Part shown: positions 8,925-17,887 of the stretch, in pieces
How the letters are laid out: each line of letters opens with the position of its first letter
How positions within the stretch are numbered: position 1 is the first letter of the stretch
DNA from: Brevibacterium renqingii
Lineage (GTDB): Bacteria > Actinomycetota > Actinomycetes > Actinomycetales > Brevibacteriaceae
NCBI RefSeq assembly: GCF_017808105.1
Contig: NZ_JADBHF010000019.1
Coordinates: 1 to 43,616 of the forward strand
Direction of reading: 5' to 3'
Length of the DNA stretch: 43,616 nt
Made by a program: the position numbers and the translations under genes
The notes under the pieces: generated by a model
The model's input: the letters and a program-made list of their open reading frames with translations, nothing else
Told to the model about the DNA's origin: nothing
Database searches by the model: none

Positions 8925-9692
8925 ATGACAGATCTCAGGGGAAAGAACGGCTTCGTCACGGCGGCAGGAAGTGGAATCGGACGCGCCAGCGCCATGGCCT
9001 TCGCCGAGGCGGGCGCCGCGGTCCTGGTCACCGATATCGACGGCGAGGCAGTGGAGGAGACCTGCCGACTCATCCGCGCCGAGGGCGGCACCGCCGAAGG
9101 AAGGATCGTCGACGCGTCTTCCGAGGACGATGCTGCAGCCGTCGTCGAGGAAGTCGTCTCACGATGGGGCAGCCTCGACTTCGCACACAACCATGCCGGA
9201 CTCGGAGCCGCTGCCCTGCCATTCAGTGACCAGGACCGTGACGACTGGCAGCGGCTCTTCGACGTCAACGTTTTCGGCCTCATGGGCTTCATGAAGCACG
9301 AACTGAGGCAGATGGCGACACAGGGGTCCGGCGCTATCGTCAACACATCGTCGATGTCGGGCAAGAACGGCAGTCCTGGGCTGTCGCCCTACAACGCCTC
9401 GAAATGGGCGGTCAACGGAATGACGCAGACGGCAGCGTTGGAATACGCCGCACAGGGCATTCGAGTCAATGCGATCTGCCCCGCGGCGACGATGACGGCG
9501 GCGTTGAGTTCGTGGGCTGAAGCGTCCCCAGAGGAGTACAGGAAGGTCACCGAGGCCATCCCGATGAAGCGGATGGCCAGTCCTCAGGAGCAGGCGGCCG
9601 CTGCCGTATGGCTGTGCTCGGACGACGCCGGCTTCGTCACGGGCACCCTGCTCAACGTCGACGGCGGGGACGGCATCCTCGGCAAGCAGTGA
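8925..9692 (+). CDS. Short-chain dehydrogenase/reductase (SDR)
   Basis: A 255-residue classical SDR oxidoreductase. The nucleotide-binding motif is AAGSGIGR at about residues 13-20, with an acidic residue after strand 2 (VTDID, Asp37/Asp39) that usually indicates NAD(H) preference. The catalytic set is present: Ser142/143 in NTSSMSG, Tyr156 and Lys160 in SPYNASKWAV, and Asn115 in DVNVFG. The C-terminal segment GTLLNVDGG is standard. ATG 8925 is chosen because GGAGAGAGG precedes it; an upstream in-frame codon at 8868 adds 19 residues without family similarity. The first glycine of the usual TGxxxGIG motif is replaced by Ala. Its stop lies 4 bases from the stop of the convergent ABC ATPase gene. 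Substrate is not predictable. Confidence 0.9.
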   Translation: MTDLRGKNGFVTAAGSGIGRASAMAFAEAGAAVLVTDIDGEAVEETCRLIRAEGGTAEGRIVDASSEDDAAAVVEEVVSRWGSLDFAHNHAGLGAAALPFSDQDRDDWQRLFDVNVFGLMGFMKHELRQMATQGSGAIVNTSSMSGKNGSPGLSPYNASKWAVNGMTQTAALEYAAQGIRVNAICPAATMTAALSSWAEASPEEYRKVTEAIPMKRMASPQEQAAAAVWLCSDDAGFVTGTLLNVDGGDGILGKQ

Positions 9693-9696
9693 GCCG

Positions 9697-10593
9697 TCAC
9701 TCGGCCGCCACCAGGTGTCCGCCTCCTAGGTCGCGCAAGGTCACTCTCTCCGGGCCCTGGTCCTCGGGCCAGACAGGGCTGGGGATCTCACCGGCGATGA
9801 GGGCTCGTTCGCGCTTCTGGCTCGGGTCGGCGATCGGCGCGGCATCCATGAGGCGTTGTGTGTACGAGTGCTGCGGGTTCTCGAACACCTGACGCCGCGG
9901 CCCCATCTCGACGATCTGCCCCAGGTACATCACGGCTACCCGATGCGCGATCCTCTCGACGACCGCCAGGTCGTGGCTGACGAAGAGATACGACAGTTCG
10001 AACTCCTGCTGCAGCTCGATCATGAGGTTGAGCACCGTGGCTCGCACGGACACGTCGAGGGCGGACACGGCCTCGTCTGCGACGATGAGGCTCGGATTGA
10101 GCGTGAGCGCTCGTGCGATGCAGATGCGCTGCCGCTGACCGCCCGAGAACTGATGCGGGTACTTCCGCATGTCATCGGCACTCAGGCCGACGAGTTCGAA
10201 CAGTTCGGCCACGCGGGCCTCGACGTCTCCGTTCGAGGCCGTGCGATTGAGTCGCATCGGATCACCGACGATCCTGCCCGCGGTTTTGCGCGGATTGAGG
10301 CTGGCGAACGGATCCTGGAAGATCATCTGCAGGTGACGGCGATGCGGGCGCAGACCGCGTGTTCCCAGATCGGTGATATCCGTGTCGAGGAGCCTGATCG
10401 TTCCGCTGTCGGGCTTCTGCAGACGCATCGCGAGGTTCGCCAGTGTGGTCTTGCCGCACCCGCTCTCTCCGACGAGCGCGAACGTCTCCGCCTTGTCGAC
10501 ATGGAAGCTGACGTCCTCGACGGCATGGACCTTCATCCCGCCGGAGATCGAAAAGCCCTTGACCAGATTGTCGATTTCGAGGATCTTCGTCAT
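9697..10593 (-). CDS. Peptide/nickel-type ABC transporter ATPase (DppF/OppF-like)
   Basis: A 298-residue ABC ATPase. Walker A is GESGCGKTT near residue 40, the signature is SGGQRQRI, and Walker B is [12 protein letters not shown]. Downstream, [11 protein letters not shown] and [11 protein letters not shown] are typical of the DppF/OppF branch. The usual C-terminal cysteine-containing segment of this branch is missing: the sequence goes from [11 protein letters not shown] straight to [13 protein letters not shown], so the region looks internally deleted. It is the last gene of the minus-strand transporter operon; its ATG overlaps the stop of the neighbouring ATPase gene. It powers import together with its partner ATPase. 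Confidence 0.92.
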   Translation of the reverse strand: MTKILEIDNLVKGFSISGGMKVHAVEDVSFHVDKAETFALVGESGCGKTTLANLAMRLQKPDSGTIRLLDTDITDLGTRGLRPHRRHLQMIFQDPFASLNPRKTAGRIVGDPMRLNRTASNGDVEARVAELFELVGLSADDMRKYPHQFSGGQRQRICIARALTLNPSLIVADEAVSALDVSVRATVLNLMIELQQEFELSYLFVSHDLAVVERIAHRVAVMYLGQIVEMGPRRQVFENPQHSYTQRLMDAAPIADPSQKRERALIAGEIPSPVWPEDQGPERVTLRDLGGGHLVAAE

Positions 10594-11519
10594 CAGCAGG
10601 CCTCTTCCTCGTCTAGTCGGAACAGTGCGGGGGAGTCGGTGCCGTTCATCGCCCCGAGCTTCGGCACCGCGCTGAGCAGCTTCTTCGTATACGGGTGTTT
10701 AGGATTGTGGAAGATATCCTCCACGCTGCCCGTCTCGATCGCCTGCGACTTGCGCATGACGAGGACCCGATCGGCGATCTCGGCGACGACACCCATGTCG
10801 TGGGTGATGAAGATGATGCCGGCGTCGAGGTCGTTCTTCAGCTCACGCAGCAGTGCCAGGATCTGTGCCTGGATCGTCACATCCAGTGCCGTGGTGGGTT
10901 CGTCGGCGATGAGGATCCGCGGCTGGCAGGCCAAAGCCATCGCGATGACGACGCGCTGCCGCATGCCGCCGGACATCTGATGCGGGTACTGCCTGGCCCG
11001 GCGTTCGGGTTCGGGGATGCGCACTCTCTCCATGAGCTCGATGACGCCCTTCCTCGCCTCACGACGGGCCATCCCCTTGTGCACGCGCAACACCTCGGCG
11101 AGCTGATTGCCCACCGAATAGACCGGGTTGAGCGAGGTCAGCGGCTCCTGGAAGATCATCGAGATGTCATTGCCCCGAATCGCGCGCATCGTCGCTTCCG
11201 GAGCCGTGCGCAGGTCGACGACCTCACCGCCTGACCGAGTGAAGCACATCTGACCGTCGGTGACCTTGCCCGCGGAGGAGAGCTCGACCAGGCGCATGAT
11301 CGCCAGGGAGGTCACCGACTTCCCCGACCCGGATTCCCCGACGATCGCGAGAACCTCTCTCGGCCTGACGTCGAAGGAGACGGCATCGACGGCTGTGTTG
11401 TCCTGGAACTTCACCGACAAGTTCTTCACCGACAGGATTGGCGACTCGTCGGCACCCGCAGGCTCCGGTCCGCGCTCGGCGTCGGCGGTGGCAGTCGAAC
11501 TGATCGTTGCAGTGTTCAT
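10593..11519 (-). CDS. Peptide/nickel-type ABC transporter ATPase (DppD/OppD-like)
   Basis: A 308-residue ABC ATPase. Walker A is GESGSGKS at about residue 56, the signature is SGGMRQRV, and Walker B is [12 protein letters not shown], followed by [15 protein letters not shown] with the switch histidine. The first 30 residues are a low-complexity leader ([17 protein letters not shown]). Like its partner it lacks the cysteine-rich C-terminal tail found in most DppD proteins and ends in DEEEAC. It overlaps the downstream ATPase gene and, by 4 bases, the upstream permease stop, indicating tight coupling. Confidence 0.92.
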   Translation of the reverse strand: MNTATISSTATADAERGPEPAGADESPILSVKNLSVKFQDNTAVDAVSFDVRPREVLAIVGESGSGKSVTSLAIMRLVELSSAGKVTDGQMCFTRSGGEVVDLRTAPEATMRAIRGNDISMIFQEPLTSLNPVYSVGNQLAEVLRVHKGMARREARKGVIELMERVRIPEPERRARQYPHQMSGGMRQRVVIAMALACQPRILIADEPTTALDVTIQAQILALLRELKNDLDAGIIFITHDMGVVAEIADRVLVMRKSQAIETGSVEDIFHNPKHPYTKKLLSAVPKLGAMNGTDSPALFRLDEEEAC

Positions 11520-12424
11520 CGTTCACGACCTTTGGGGTTGAGGGCGTCGTTGAGTCCGTCGCCGGAGAGGCTGACGCTCAGCACGGCGAGGAAAATGGCC
11601 AGACCCGGGAAAGCCACGGGCCACCAGGCAGTGAGCATCTGCTCGCGGTTGTTGCCAAGGATCAGGCCCCAGCTCATCGTGTTGGGGTCGCCGAGGCCGA
11701 GGAAGCTCAGCCCCGCCTCGAAGAGCATCGCCTGACCAATGACCAAGGTCGACATGACGACGATCGGCGGTAGCGCGTTCGGCAGGATGGTCTTCATGAT
11801 GATCCAGAAGTCACTGGCTCCGGCAACACGGTCGTTCTTGACGTAGTCGAGCTCGCGGATGCGGAGGAACTCGGCTCGGGTGATGCGCATGGTCGCCGGC
11901 CAGCTGACGACGCCGATGGCGATGGTGATCGTCATCAGGCTCGGAGTGAACAGGGTGACGAGTACCATGGCCAGCAGCAGCGGAGGCAGAACCTGGAAGA
12001 ACTCGGTGATGCGCACGGCCACGGAATCGGCCCACCCGCGATGATAGCCGGCGAACCCGCCGAGCATGATGCCGATCGCCGTGGACAGGACGGCCGCGAC
12101 CACGCCGACGAGCATGGTGGCCCGACCGCCGTAGAGCAACTCGGCAAAGAGATCGCGTCCCAGGGCATCAGTCCCGAGCAGGACCTCGGATTCGCCTGGT
12201 GCCTCCATCGGGATGCCGACTATCTCGAAGGGGTTGTTCGGATAGATCATCGGACCGAAGGTGATTGCGAGCAGGATCGCCGCAAGCATCGACAGACCGA
12301 TGAGAGCGACACGGTTACGACGGAACAGTGTCCATGCCGTCGTCGGCCGCTTCCGCTTCGCAACCTGGGGCGGCTGCTCGGGTTGTTCCTGGCCGGTGCT
12401 CGGCAGTGACATGATGTCGGTCAT
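11516..12424 (-). CDS. Peptide/nickel-type ABC transporter permease (DppC-like)
   Basis: A 302-residue inner-membrane permease. After a hydrophilic N-terminus and a first helix (about residues 36-56) comes the DppC landmark LGTDALGRDLF at about residue 88. The coupling helix motif is in the DYVKNDRVAGASDFWIIMKTI region (EAA loop). Six hydrophobic segments are visible. It overlaps both the upstream DppB-like gene and the downstream ATPase gene by 4 bases. It forms the channel with the DppB-like protein. Confidence 0.92.
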   Translation of the reverse strand: MTDIMSLPSTGQEQPEQPPQVAKRKRPTTAWTLFRRNRVALIGLSMLAAILLAITFGPMIYPNNPFEIVGIPMEAPGESEVLLGTDALGRDLFAELLYGGRATMLVGVVAAVLSTAIGIMLGGFAGYHRGWADSVAVRITEFFQVLPPLLLAMVLVTLFTPSLMTITIAIGVVSWPATMRITRAEFLRIRELDYVKNDRVAGASDFWIIMKTILPNALPPIVVMSTLVIGQAMLFEAGLSFLGLGDPNTMSWGLILGNNREQMLTAWWPVAFPGLAIFLAVLSVSLSGDGLNDALNPKGRER

Positions 12425-13461
12425 TGTGGCCCTCCTGAGATGGCGATCCGCGGGTCGATGATGCGGTAGGCCACGTCCGTGACCAGATTGGCGACGATGA
12501 CGATTACAGAGCTGGCCAGGAGGATTCCCAGGATCACAGGAGTGTCCCGGCGGAGAATCGATTCGAGCAGCAGCGAGCCGAGTCCCGGCCAGTTGAAAAC
12601 GACCTCAATGAGCACCACGCTGGACAGGAGCGCACCGACGTGGAGACCGAGCAGAGTGACGACAGGCAGCACCGCGTTGCGCAGCGCATGCTTGAAGATG
12701 ACGATCCTGCCTCCCAGCCCCTTGGCCCATGCGGTGCGGATGTAGTCGGAGTCGAGGACCTCGAGCATGCTTGTGCGCGCAGTGCGGCTGTAAAGCGCCA
12801 CATAGATAAGTGCCAGTGCAGTGGCAGGGAGGATCAGATGCATCGTCGTATCCCAGATCTGTGGAAAGGCGTGCGGGGAGACGATGATCGAGTTCATTCC
12901 TTGGATCGGGAAGATCGGAATAGTGATCGACAGGGCCAAGAGCAGCAGCACGGAGGTCCAGAAGACTGGAGCCGCGAAGCCGACGAGGGCAATGACCGTG
13001 ACGAAGTAGCTGAGGATTCCCCGAGGTTTGATCGCGGCGATGACTCCGAGCAGGGTGCCGATGATGAGCCCAGCGAGCATTCCGGTTCCCGCGAGAAGGA
13101 CTGTCGGGTACAGCCGCTCACCGATGAGCGATGTGACGTCCTGGCCGAAATAGAACGAGTAGCCGAGGTCGAAATGAGCGATCTGAACGAGGTAGTGCCA
13201 GAGTTGGACGAAGATCGGGTCGTTGAGCCCATAGGCCTCTCGGATCGATTCGAGCTGCTCGGGGGTGGTGCCGCCCGACTCACCGGCGATGACCGTCGCC
13301 GGGTCTCCGGGGGCGAGGTGGATGAGCACGAAGTTGAAGATGATGACGGCGAGCAGGAGGAGGACGGCCTGGGCGATGCGTGAGGCGATCGAACGGGACC
13401 TCGCCAGGGCCATGTTTCTGCGCCCTTTGAGCTTGATCTTCGGTGGAGCTGTCAGTGACAT
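12421..13461 (-). CDS. Peptide/nickel-type ABC transporter permease (DppB-like)
   Basis: A 346-residue permease. The first helix (about residues 25-45) leads into LAPGDPATVIAGE, the DppB family marker. The central part holds DLGYSFYFGQDV, and an EAA-type loop appears in YIRTAWAKGLGGRIVIFKHALRNA. Six hydrophobic helices can be read. I chose the ATG at 13461 because GGAAGG lies 7 bases upstream; a TTG two codons earlier overlaps the stop of the binding-protein gene and would also be possible. Next to the binding protein gene and coupled to dppC-like. Confidence 0.9.
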   Translation of the reverse strand: MSLTAPPKIKLKGRRNMALARSRSIASRIAQAVLLLLAVIIFNFVLIHLAPGDPATVIAGESGGTTPEQLESIREAYGLNDPIFVQLWHYLVQIAHFDLGYSFYFGQDVTSLIGERLYPTVLLAGTGMLAGLIIGTLLGVIAAIKPRGILSYFVTVIALVGFAAPVFWTSVLLLLALSITIPIFPIQGMNSIIVSPHAFPQIWDTTMHLILPATALALIYVALYSRTARTSMLEVLDSDYIRTAWAKGLGGRIVIFKHALRNAVLPVVTLLGLHVGALLSSVVLIEVVFNWPGLGSLLLESILRRDTPVILGILLASSVIVIVANLVTDVAYRIIDPRIAISGGPQ

Positions 13462-13463
13462 GG

Positions 13464-15119
13464 TCAACCTTCCATCGAGGTGTTTAGCAACGGCGACATG
13501 ATGCCGAACGGGCCGTTCGGAGGATTCACGACTGTGTCGCTGTAGATGTTCCTGAATTGCTGCGTTTCAAAAGGCAGAATCGGCAGCTCGTCCGTGAGGA
13601 TCTCCTGCACATCGAAGTAGAGTTCCTTTCGGGTCTTCTCGTCGGGTGCCGCAGCGGCATTCTTGAAAAGTTCATCCACCTTCGGGTTGCAGTACTGGGA
13701 CATGTTCGCCCACAGGACGCCCTTCTTGATGTTGCTGCACAGATAGGTGCGTTCGACTCCGACCACCGGGTCGCCCCAGTTCCAGACGTTGTCCAAGGTC
13801 ATGTCGTAGTCGTAGTTGGCAACCCGATTTCCCCAGGTGGGGGCATCGGCGGAGCTGCGAATGCGGACGTTGATGCCAACTTCTTTCAGATTGGCTTTGA
13901 TGGTTTCTGCCACGCTGGTGGACATCTCATTGCTCGTAGGTGCGTAATCCAGCTGCAGGTCGAAGCGCTTTCCGTCCTCTGACGACGGATAGCCGGCGTC
14001 GTCGAGAAGGTCACCTGCTTTGTTGAGATCACGGTCGTACTCGGGCAGATCGTCATCGTGGTAGGGGCTCCCACTCGCAATAGGACTCGTGGCCGCTGAC
14101 AGTTTTCCTCGGTGCAGGTCATTGATGATGTAATCTCGATCGATCGAATAGGCGATCGCCTGGCGGACTTTCTTATCCGAGAGGTACTTGCTCTTGACAT
14201 TGAAGCCGAGCCAGCCGAGGGATCCGATGCCTTCATACCCCTGTTCGGCGACGGTCAGGTCCGAAGATCGACTCAACCGTTGCGTCACGGACGGGGTGTT
14301 GGTGGTCATCATGTCGATCTCGCCCTTCTCCAGTGCCAATGACAAGGTGTTTTCGTCCGAGATGATTTCGATGATCACGGATTTCGGTGCTTTGGAGTTG
14401 TCCATGAAGAAGTCATCGACCTTGTCGAAGACAATCCTCTTTCCTTCGCTGTGGCTGCGAAGGCGATAGGGGCCCGATCCCACCACTTTCTGAGAATTCT
14501 GCGGGTGATCAGCAACAGTGTCGCCAGTGCCATAGACGTGCTTGGGAATGACCGGGAGGAAGGGTGGACTCATGGCAGTCATCAATGCTGGGTGCCTCCG
14601 TGACAGGTTGATGACCACCGTGTGCTTGTCCGGAGTGTCGACGCTCGTCACCGGCCCAAAGAGGTTGGCGCCGAAAGGATGTTCGCGTTTCACCACGTCG
14701 AGCGAGAACGCGACATCTTCGGAGGTGATGGCGACGCCGTCGTGGAATTTCGCACTGTCGACGAGATGAAGAGTAACCTTCTTCCCGTCATCGGACTCGT
14801 CCCACGACTTGGCCAGATAGGGCTTCGGCTCAAGGGATTTTGTGAGAAGAACAGGGCTGGCGAACAGCTGGGCTCCACTTGTAGCCGTGGCGAGACCCGA
14901 TTGCACAGCGGGATTGAGCACGCGAGGCACTTCGCCGGTTCCGTAGATCAGAGTGTCGTCGTCGCTTCCCACGAGCGCTGTGTGAGAAGCGCAGCCGCTG
15001 AATAGGAGCGCGAGCACCGCGACGATCGCGAGTACTGCTCGGGGCGGGTGCGACATTGGCAGCCCTTGTCGCCGCGAGGCCGACTCGCGGTGTCGATTGT
15101 TTTTGAGGGTGAACTTCAT
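13464..15119 (-). CDS. ABC transporter substrate-binding lipoprotein, family 5 (peptide/nickel type)
   Basis: A 551-residue extracellular binding protein of the SBP_bac_5 family. A long basic N-region is followed by a hydrophobic core and the lipobox LFSGC, lipidated at Cys43. AAAGGGAACA precedes the ATG at 15119; a second Met at residue 22 could also serve. Family landmarks include GTGEVPRVLNPAVQ at the mature N-terminus, KFHDGVAITSEDVAFSLD near residue 125, and AYSIDRDYIINDLH near 320. It is followed by two permeases and two ATPases, completing the importer. Ligand is not clear: peptides, opines, nickel chelates and modified sugars are all known in the family. The preceding GTPase and amidohydrolase suggest a substrate that is hydrolysed after import, or a metal; both are inference. 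Confidence 0.9.
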   Translation of the reverse strand: MKFTLKNNRHRESASRRQGLPMSHPPRAVLAIVAVLALLFSGCASHTALVGSDDDTLIYGTGEVPRVLNPAVQSGLATATSGAQLFASPVLLTKSLEPKPYLAKSWDESDDGKKVTLHLVDSAKFHDGVAITSEDVAFSLDVVKREHPFGANLFGPVTSVDTPDKHTVVINLSRRHPALMTAMSPPFLPVIPKHVYGTGDTVADHPQNSQKVVGSGPYRLRSHSEGKRIVFDKVDDFFMDNSKAPKSVIIEIISDENTLSLALEKGEIDMMTTNTPSVTQRLSRSSDLTVAEQGYEGIGSLGWLGFNVKSKYLSDKKVRQAIAYSIDRDYIINDLHRGKLSAATSPIASGSPYHDDDLPEYDRDLNKAGDLLDDAGYPSSEDGKRFDLQLDYAPTSNEMSTSVAETIKANLKEVGINVRIRSSADAPTWGNRVANYDYDMTLDNVWNWGDPVVGVERTYLCSNIKKGVLWANMSQYCNPKVDELFKNAAAAPDEKTRKELYFDVQEILTDELPILPFETQQFRNIYSDTVVNPPNGPFGIMSPLLNTSMEG

Positions 15120-15146
15120 TGTTCCCTTTCAGATGATCGTGGTCGG

Positions 15147-16079
15147 CTAGTCGCCGACCCACCCGTGAAGCGTCTGAGCCAGCGCGGTCACTGAGCTTGG
15201 AGTCTTGACATGGTCACCGGCCGCGATGACGACGAGGTGCCCCGGTTCGTCTGAAGCCGCGCCCGCCGCTACGACATCGTCTGTCTCGCATCTCGTGCCG
15301 TCGTATTGGATGAGGAACCGACGGTCGGGATCCCGACTATCGGTCAGGATGCCTTTGGCCCGGACGACGATCTCCGGAAGGTCGAGCACGAGTGCGCACA
15401 GCCGAACGGGATCGACTGCCGCGGTAGTTGTGATCGACCATGAGGTGTGCGCCGAAGCGGCATGACTCGAATCAGCGGTGCTGGACGCCGTCGTCGGATG
15501 TTCGGACTGCCGCATCTGTCCACCTACCAGGACTCGTTCCCGATCGATGATCTCGGCATCGATGTCCAGTTGTGTTGTCAGCCAGTCCTCGACCTCGCGC
15601 AGCTGCAGCTCGTCCACCAGATCCGTCTTCGTCAACAGGATCCGGTCGGCACCGCGCAGCTGCGACAGCACCGTCTCTCCCACCCATTTCCGGTTGACGT
15701 CCCGGCGGATGGAGGTGGCATCGGCGCAGACGAGGGAACCGCCTCGGGAGAAACCGGGATGGTCGCCCCAGCGTGCGACGACCTCGGGCTGTCCGACTCC
15801 GCTGACCTCGACGAAGATGCGCGTCACCGGGGGAGTGGCGGTCCGGATGCTCTCGATCGCGGAAGCCATTCCGTCCGAGAGGTCGCAGCAGATGCACCCA
15901 TTGGCGATCTCCCAGGTCCGGCCGTCGTCGCTGGCGATGATCTCCGCGTCGATATTGACCGTGCCGAAGTCGTTGACGATGACCGCGACGCGTTCACCGT
16001 CGGTCCGATCGAGGATCTCGTTGAGCAGAGTGGTCTTGCCCGCCCCGAGATAGCCGCCGATCACTGTCAGCTCGATCAT
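15147..16079 (-). CDS. COG0523 (CobW/G3E family) metallochaperone-like GTPase
   Basis: A 310-residue P-loop GTPase of the G3E family. Walker A is GGYLGAGKTTLL at residues 8-19. The metal-binding signature GCICC follows at about 61-65 (Cys62, Cys64, Cys65), which defines the COG0523 branch. The base-recognition motif appears as LLTKTDLVDE. The C-terminal CobW_C-like domain starts near residue 225 (VDPVRLCALVLDL). Family members use GTP to load zinc, cobalt, iron or nickel into client enzymes. The gene lies 3 bases after the stop of the amidohydrolase gene and 27 bases before the binding lipoprotein gene, so all three are probably co-transcribed. I infer that the amidohydrolase, a metal enzyme by family, may be its client. 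No zinc-repressor site was recognised. Confidence 0.88.
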   Translation of the reverse strand: MIELTVIGGYLGAGKTTLLNEILDRTDGERVAVIVNDFGTVNIDAEIIASDDGRTWEIANGCICCDLSDGMASAIESIRTATPPVTRIFVEVSGVGQPEVVARWGDHPGFSRGGSLVCADATSIRRDVNRKWVGETVLSQLRGADRILLTKTDLVDELQLREVEDWLTTQLDIDAEIIDRERVLVGGQMRQSEHPTTASSTADSSHAASAHTSWSITTTAAVDPVRLCALVLDLPEIVVRAKGILTDSRDPDRRFLIQYDGTRCETDDVVAAGAASDEPGHLVVIAAGDHVKTPSSVTALAQTLHGWVGD

Positions 16080-16082
16080 CGC

Positions 16083-17765
16083 TCAGCCTGCCGCCTGGAA
16101 GTGCCGGCCGGCCACGACGGTCCCGTGGACGGTGACTTCGCGCAGTTCGGCCGGCTCGCAGTCGTAGGGGTCCCGGTCGAGGATCGCGAAGTCGGCGAAT
16201 TTGCCCGCCTCCAACGACCCGACGAGGTGGTCGAGCTTGAGCATATAGGCCGCTCCCAGGGTGACGGCGTCGAGAGCCTGGGCCACACTGATCCTCTCGT
16301 GGACTCCGAGCACGCGGCCGCTCGGTGTGGCCCGTTCGGCCGCGTAGGAGGCCGTGGCCAGCGCGTCGAGGGGAGTGACGGGTGTATCGCAGTGCAGCGA
16401 GATCGGCACCCCGATGCGCAGTGCGGTGGCGGCGGCGTTCATCCGCTCGGCGCGATCGGGGCCGAGGATGAGATCCCGATGCTGGTCGCCCCAGTACCAG
16501 ATGTGGTTGGAGAAGATGTTCGCGCACACCCCCAGAGCCTTCATCCTCCGGTACTGCGCCGGAGTCGTCAGCTGACTGTGCGTGACCGTGTGCCGGTGGT
16601 CCCAGCGGGGCACCTCGGCCAGCACCTGCTCGACGGTGTCGAGGAAGAGCTCGGTGGCTTCGTCGCCGTTGCAGTGGACATGGATGACCGAGCCGGCAGC
16701 ATGATAGGCGCGGAAGGCCCGATAGAACTCCTCTGGTGAGGACAGCCAGATGCCGTTGCCGTCCTCGGACAGATACCCAGGAGCCTGGAGCCGGGCGGTG
16801 AACCCCTGGATGGACCCGTCGAGGAAGAGTTTGACCCCGCCGAGGTGCATCTTCTCGCTGCCGGTCTCGGCCAGATCCGCCAGAGTGCGCGACGCCGTGT
16901 GCGGATCGCCGCCGGCACCCATGCCGCCGCCGAGGTGGAAGAGCGAGAGTCGGAGCGGGAAGTCATCATCGTCGATGATGCTCCGATGCTCGTCGAGGGC
17001 ATCGGTCATGATGTAGGGGTTGCCGAGATCCGCAGAGGTCGTCACCCCGTGGTTGCGGGCGTCGGCGGCGAAACCGCGCAGAGCGGCCGGATCGAACGGG
17101 CCGCCGAGGAGGGAAGAGGCGCTCGAGATCAGTGCGATCGCCGGAGGCTCCCGCAGCTCGCCGTTGGGTTCGCCGTCAGAACCGCGGACGACGCCTTCGA
17201 CCGGGCAGTCGCGGTCGATTCCCTCATGGGCCAGCATCGCCGAGTTCACGGTGGCCAGGTGTCCGCTCTGGTGGCTGACGAAGATCGGCCGCGTCGTCGA
17301 CACTGAGTCGAGGTGGCGTTTGTCGAGGCGCTCGCCGGGGAAGAAGATCGGATCGAGCCCCCAGGCGATGAGCAGCTCACCGTCGCCGAGTCGGGCGTCG
17401 GCGTCCCGCAGCCGATCGAGCACCTCGTCGACGCTCGTGCAGCCGGGCCAGATCCGACCATCGGGATCCTTGCGCGTATAGAAGCCGACGTAGGTGTTCT
17501 CCCACATGCCTCCGCTGCCCGCGTGTGCGTGGGCTTCGACCATTCCGGGGAAGATCACGGCATCCGCATAGCGGTCGTCGATGCGGGAGGGACCGTAGGC
17601 CTTGAGCTCGTCGAGAGAACCGACGGCTCGGATCAGCGATCCGCGGACCATGATCGCCTCGGCGGTGGGTCGTGCGGGATCAAGGGTCCGCACGGTACGG
17701 GCTGGGTAGATGATCTGTTCGGGCGAGTTCATCGCGTGAGCGCCAGCTTTCTGCGGCAGTGTCAT
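16083..17765 (-). CDS. Amidohydrolase family protein (YtcJ-like)
   Basis: A 560-residue amidohydrolase-superfamily protein of the long YtcJ type. The metal-binding HxH is in VEAHAHAGSGG (His79, His81). Further conserved histidines are in VIHVHCNGDEATELF and HTVTHSQLT, and the catalytic-side aspartate lies in LHCDTPVTPLDA. The C-terminus (LEAGKFADFAILDRDPYD) closes the usual beta-sandwich. Such enzymes hydrolyse amide-like bonds using one or two metal ions; the substrate here is unknown. The start is uncertain: ATG 17765 and ATG 17732 (twelfth residue) both lack a strong ribosome site. It is the first gene of the minus-strand unit that continues into the GTPase and ABC transporter genes. Confidence 0.85.
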   Translation of the reverse strand: MTLPQKAGAHAMNSPEQIIYPARTVRTLDPARPTAEAIMVRGSLIRAVGSLDELKAYGPSRIDDRYADAVIFPGMVEAHAHAGSGGMWENTYVGFYTRKDPDGRIWPGCTSVDEVLDRLRDADARLGDGELLIAWGLDPIFFPGERLDKRHLDSVSTTRPIFVSHQSGHLATVNSAMLAHEGIDRDCPVEGVVRGSDGEPNGELREPPAIALISSASSLLGGPFDPAALRGFAADARNHGVTTSADLGNPYIMTDALDEHRSIIDDDDFPLRLSLFHLGGGMGAGGDPHTASRTLADLAETGSEKMHLGGVKLFLDGSIQGFTARLQAPGYLSEDGNGIWLSSPEEFYRAFRAYHAAGSVIHVHCNGDEATELFLDTVEQVLAEVPRWDHRHTVTHSQLTTPAQYRRMKALGVCANIFSNHIWYWGDQHRDLILGPDRAERMNAAATALRIGVPISLHCDTPVTPLDALATASYAAERATPSGRVLGVHERISVAQALDAVTLGAAYMLKLDHLVGSLEAGKFADFAILDRDPYDCEPAELREVTVHGTVVAGRHFQAAG

Positions 17766-17819
17766 CGTCGACGGGCCGCTGATCGATTGTGTCGTGCGTG
17801 ATGGGCGGCACCGGAAGCC

Positions 17820-17860
17820 CCGGAGATGGTGGTCGGGTCCGACCCGACCACCACCTCCGG
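17820..17860 (-). terminator. Strong hairpin downstream of xsc
   Basis: Two 19-base arms (17820-17838 and 17842-17860) pair with a single mismatch around a 3-base loop (CCG). The inner 11 pairs, GGTGGTCGGGT with ACCCGACCACC, are perfect. It begins 28 bases past the xsc stop on the minus strand and precedes the amidohydrolase start by about 55 bases. It has no U-tract, which is common in actinobacteria. It probably ends xsc transcription and insulates the next operon. Confidence 0.75.
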
Positions 17861-17887
17861 CGACCGGCGCTCACCAGTATCGAGGAC

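Noticed and set aside
13464..15119. Assigning the binding protein as a nickel-binding NikA
   Set aside because: The family is broad, no nickel-specific residues were recognised, and a nearby GTPase alone does not prove metal transport.
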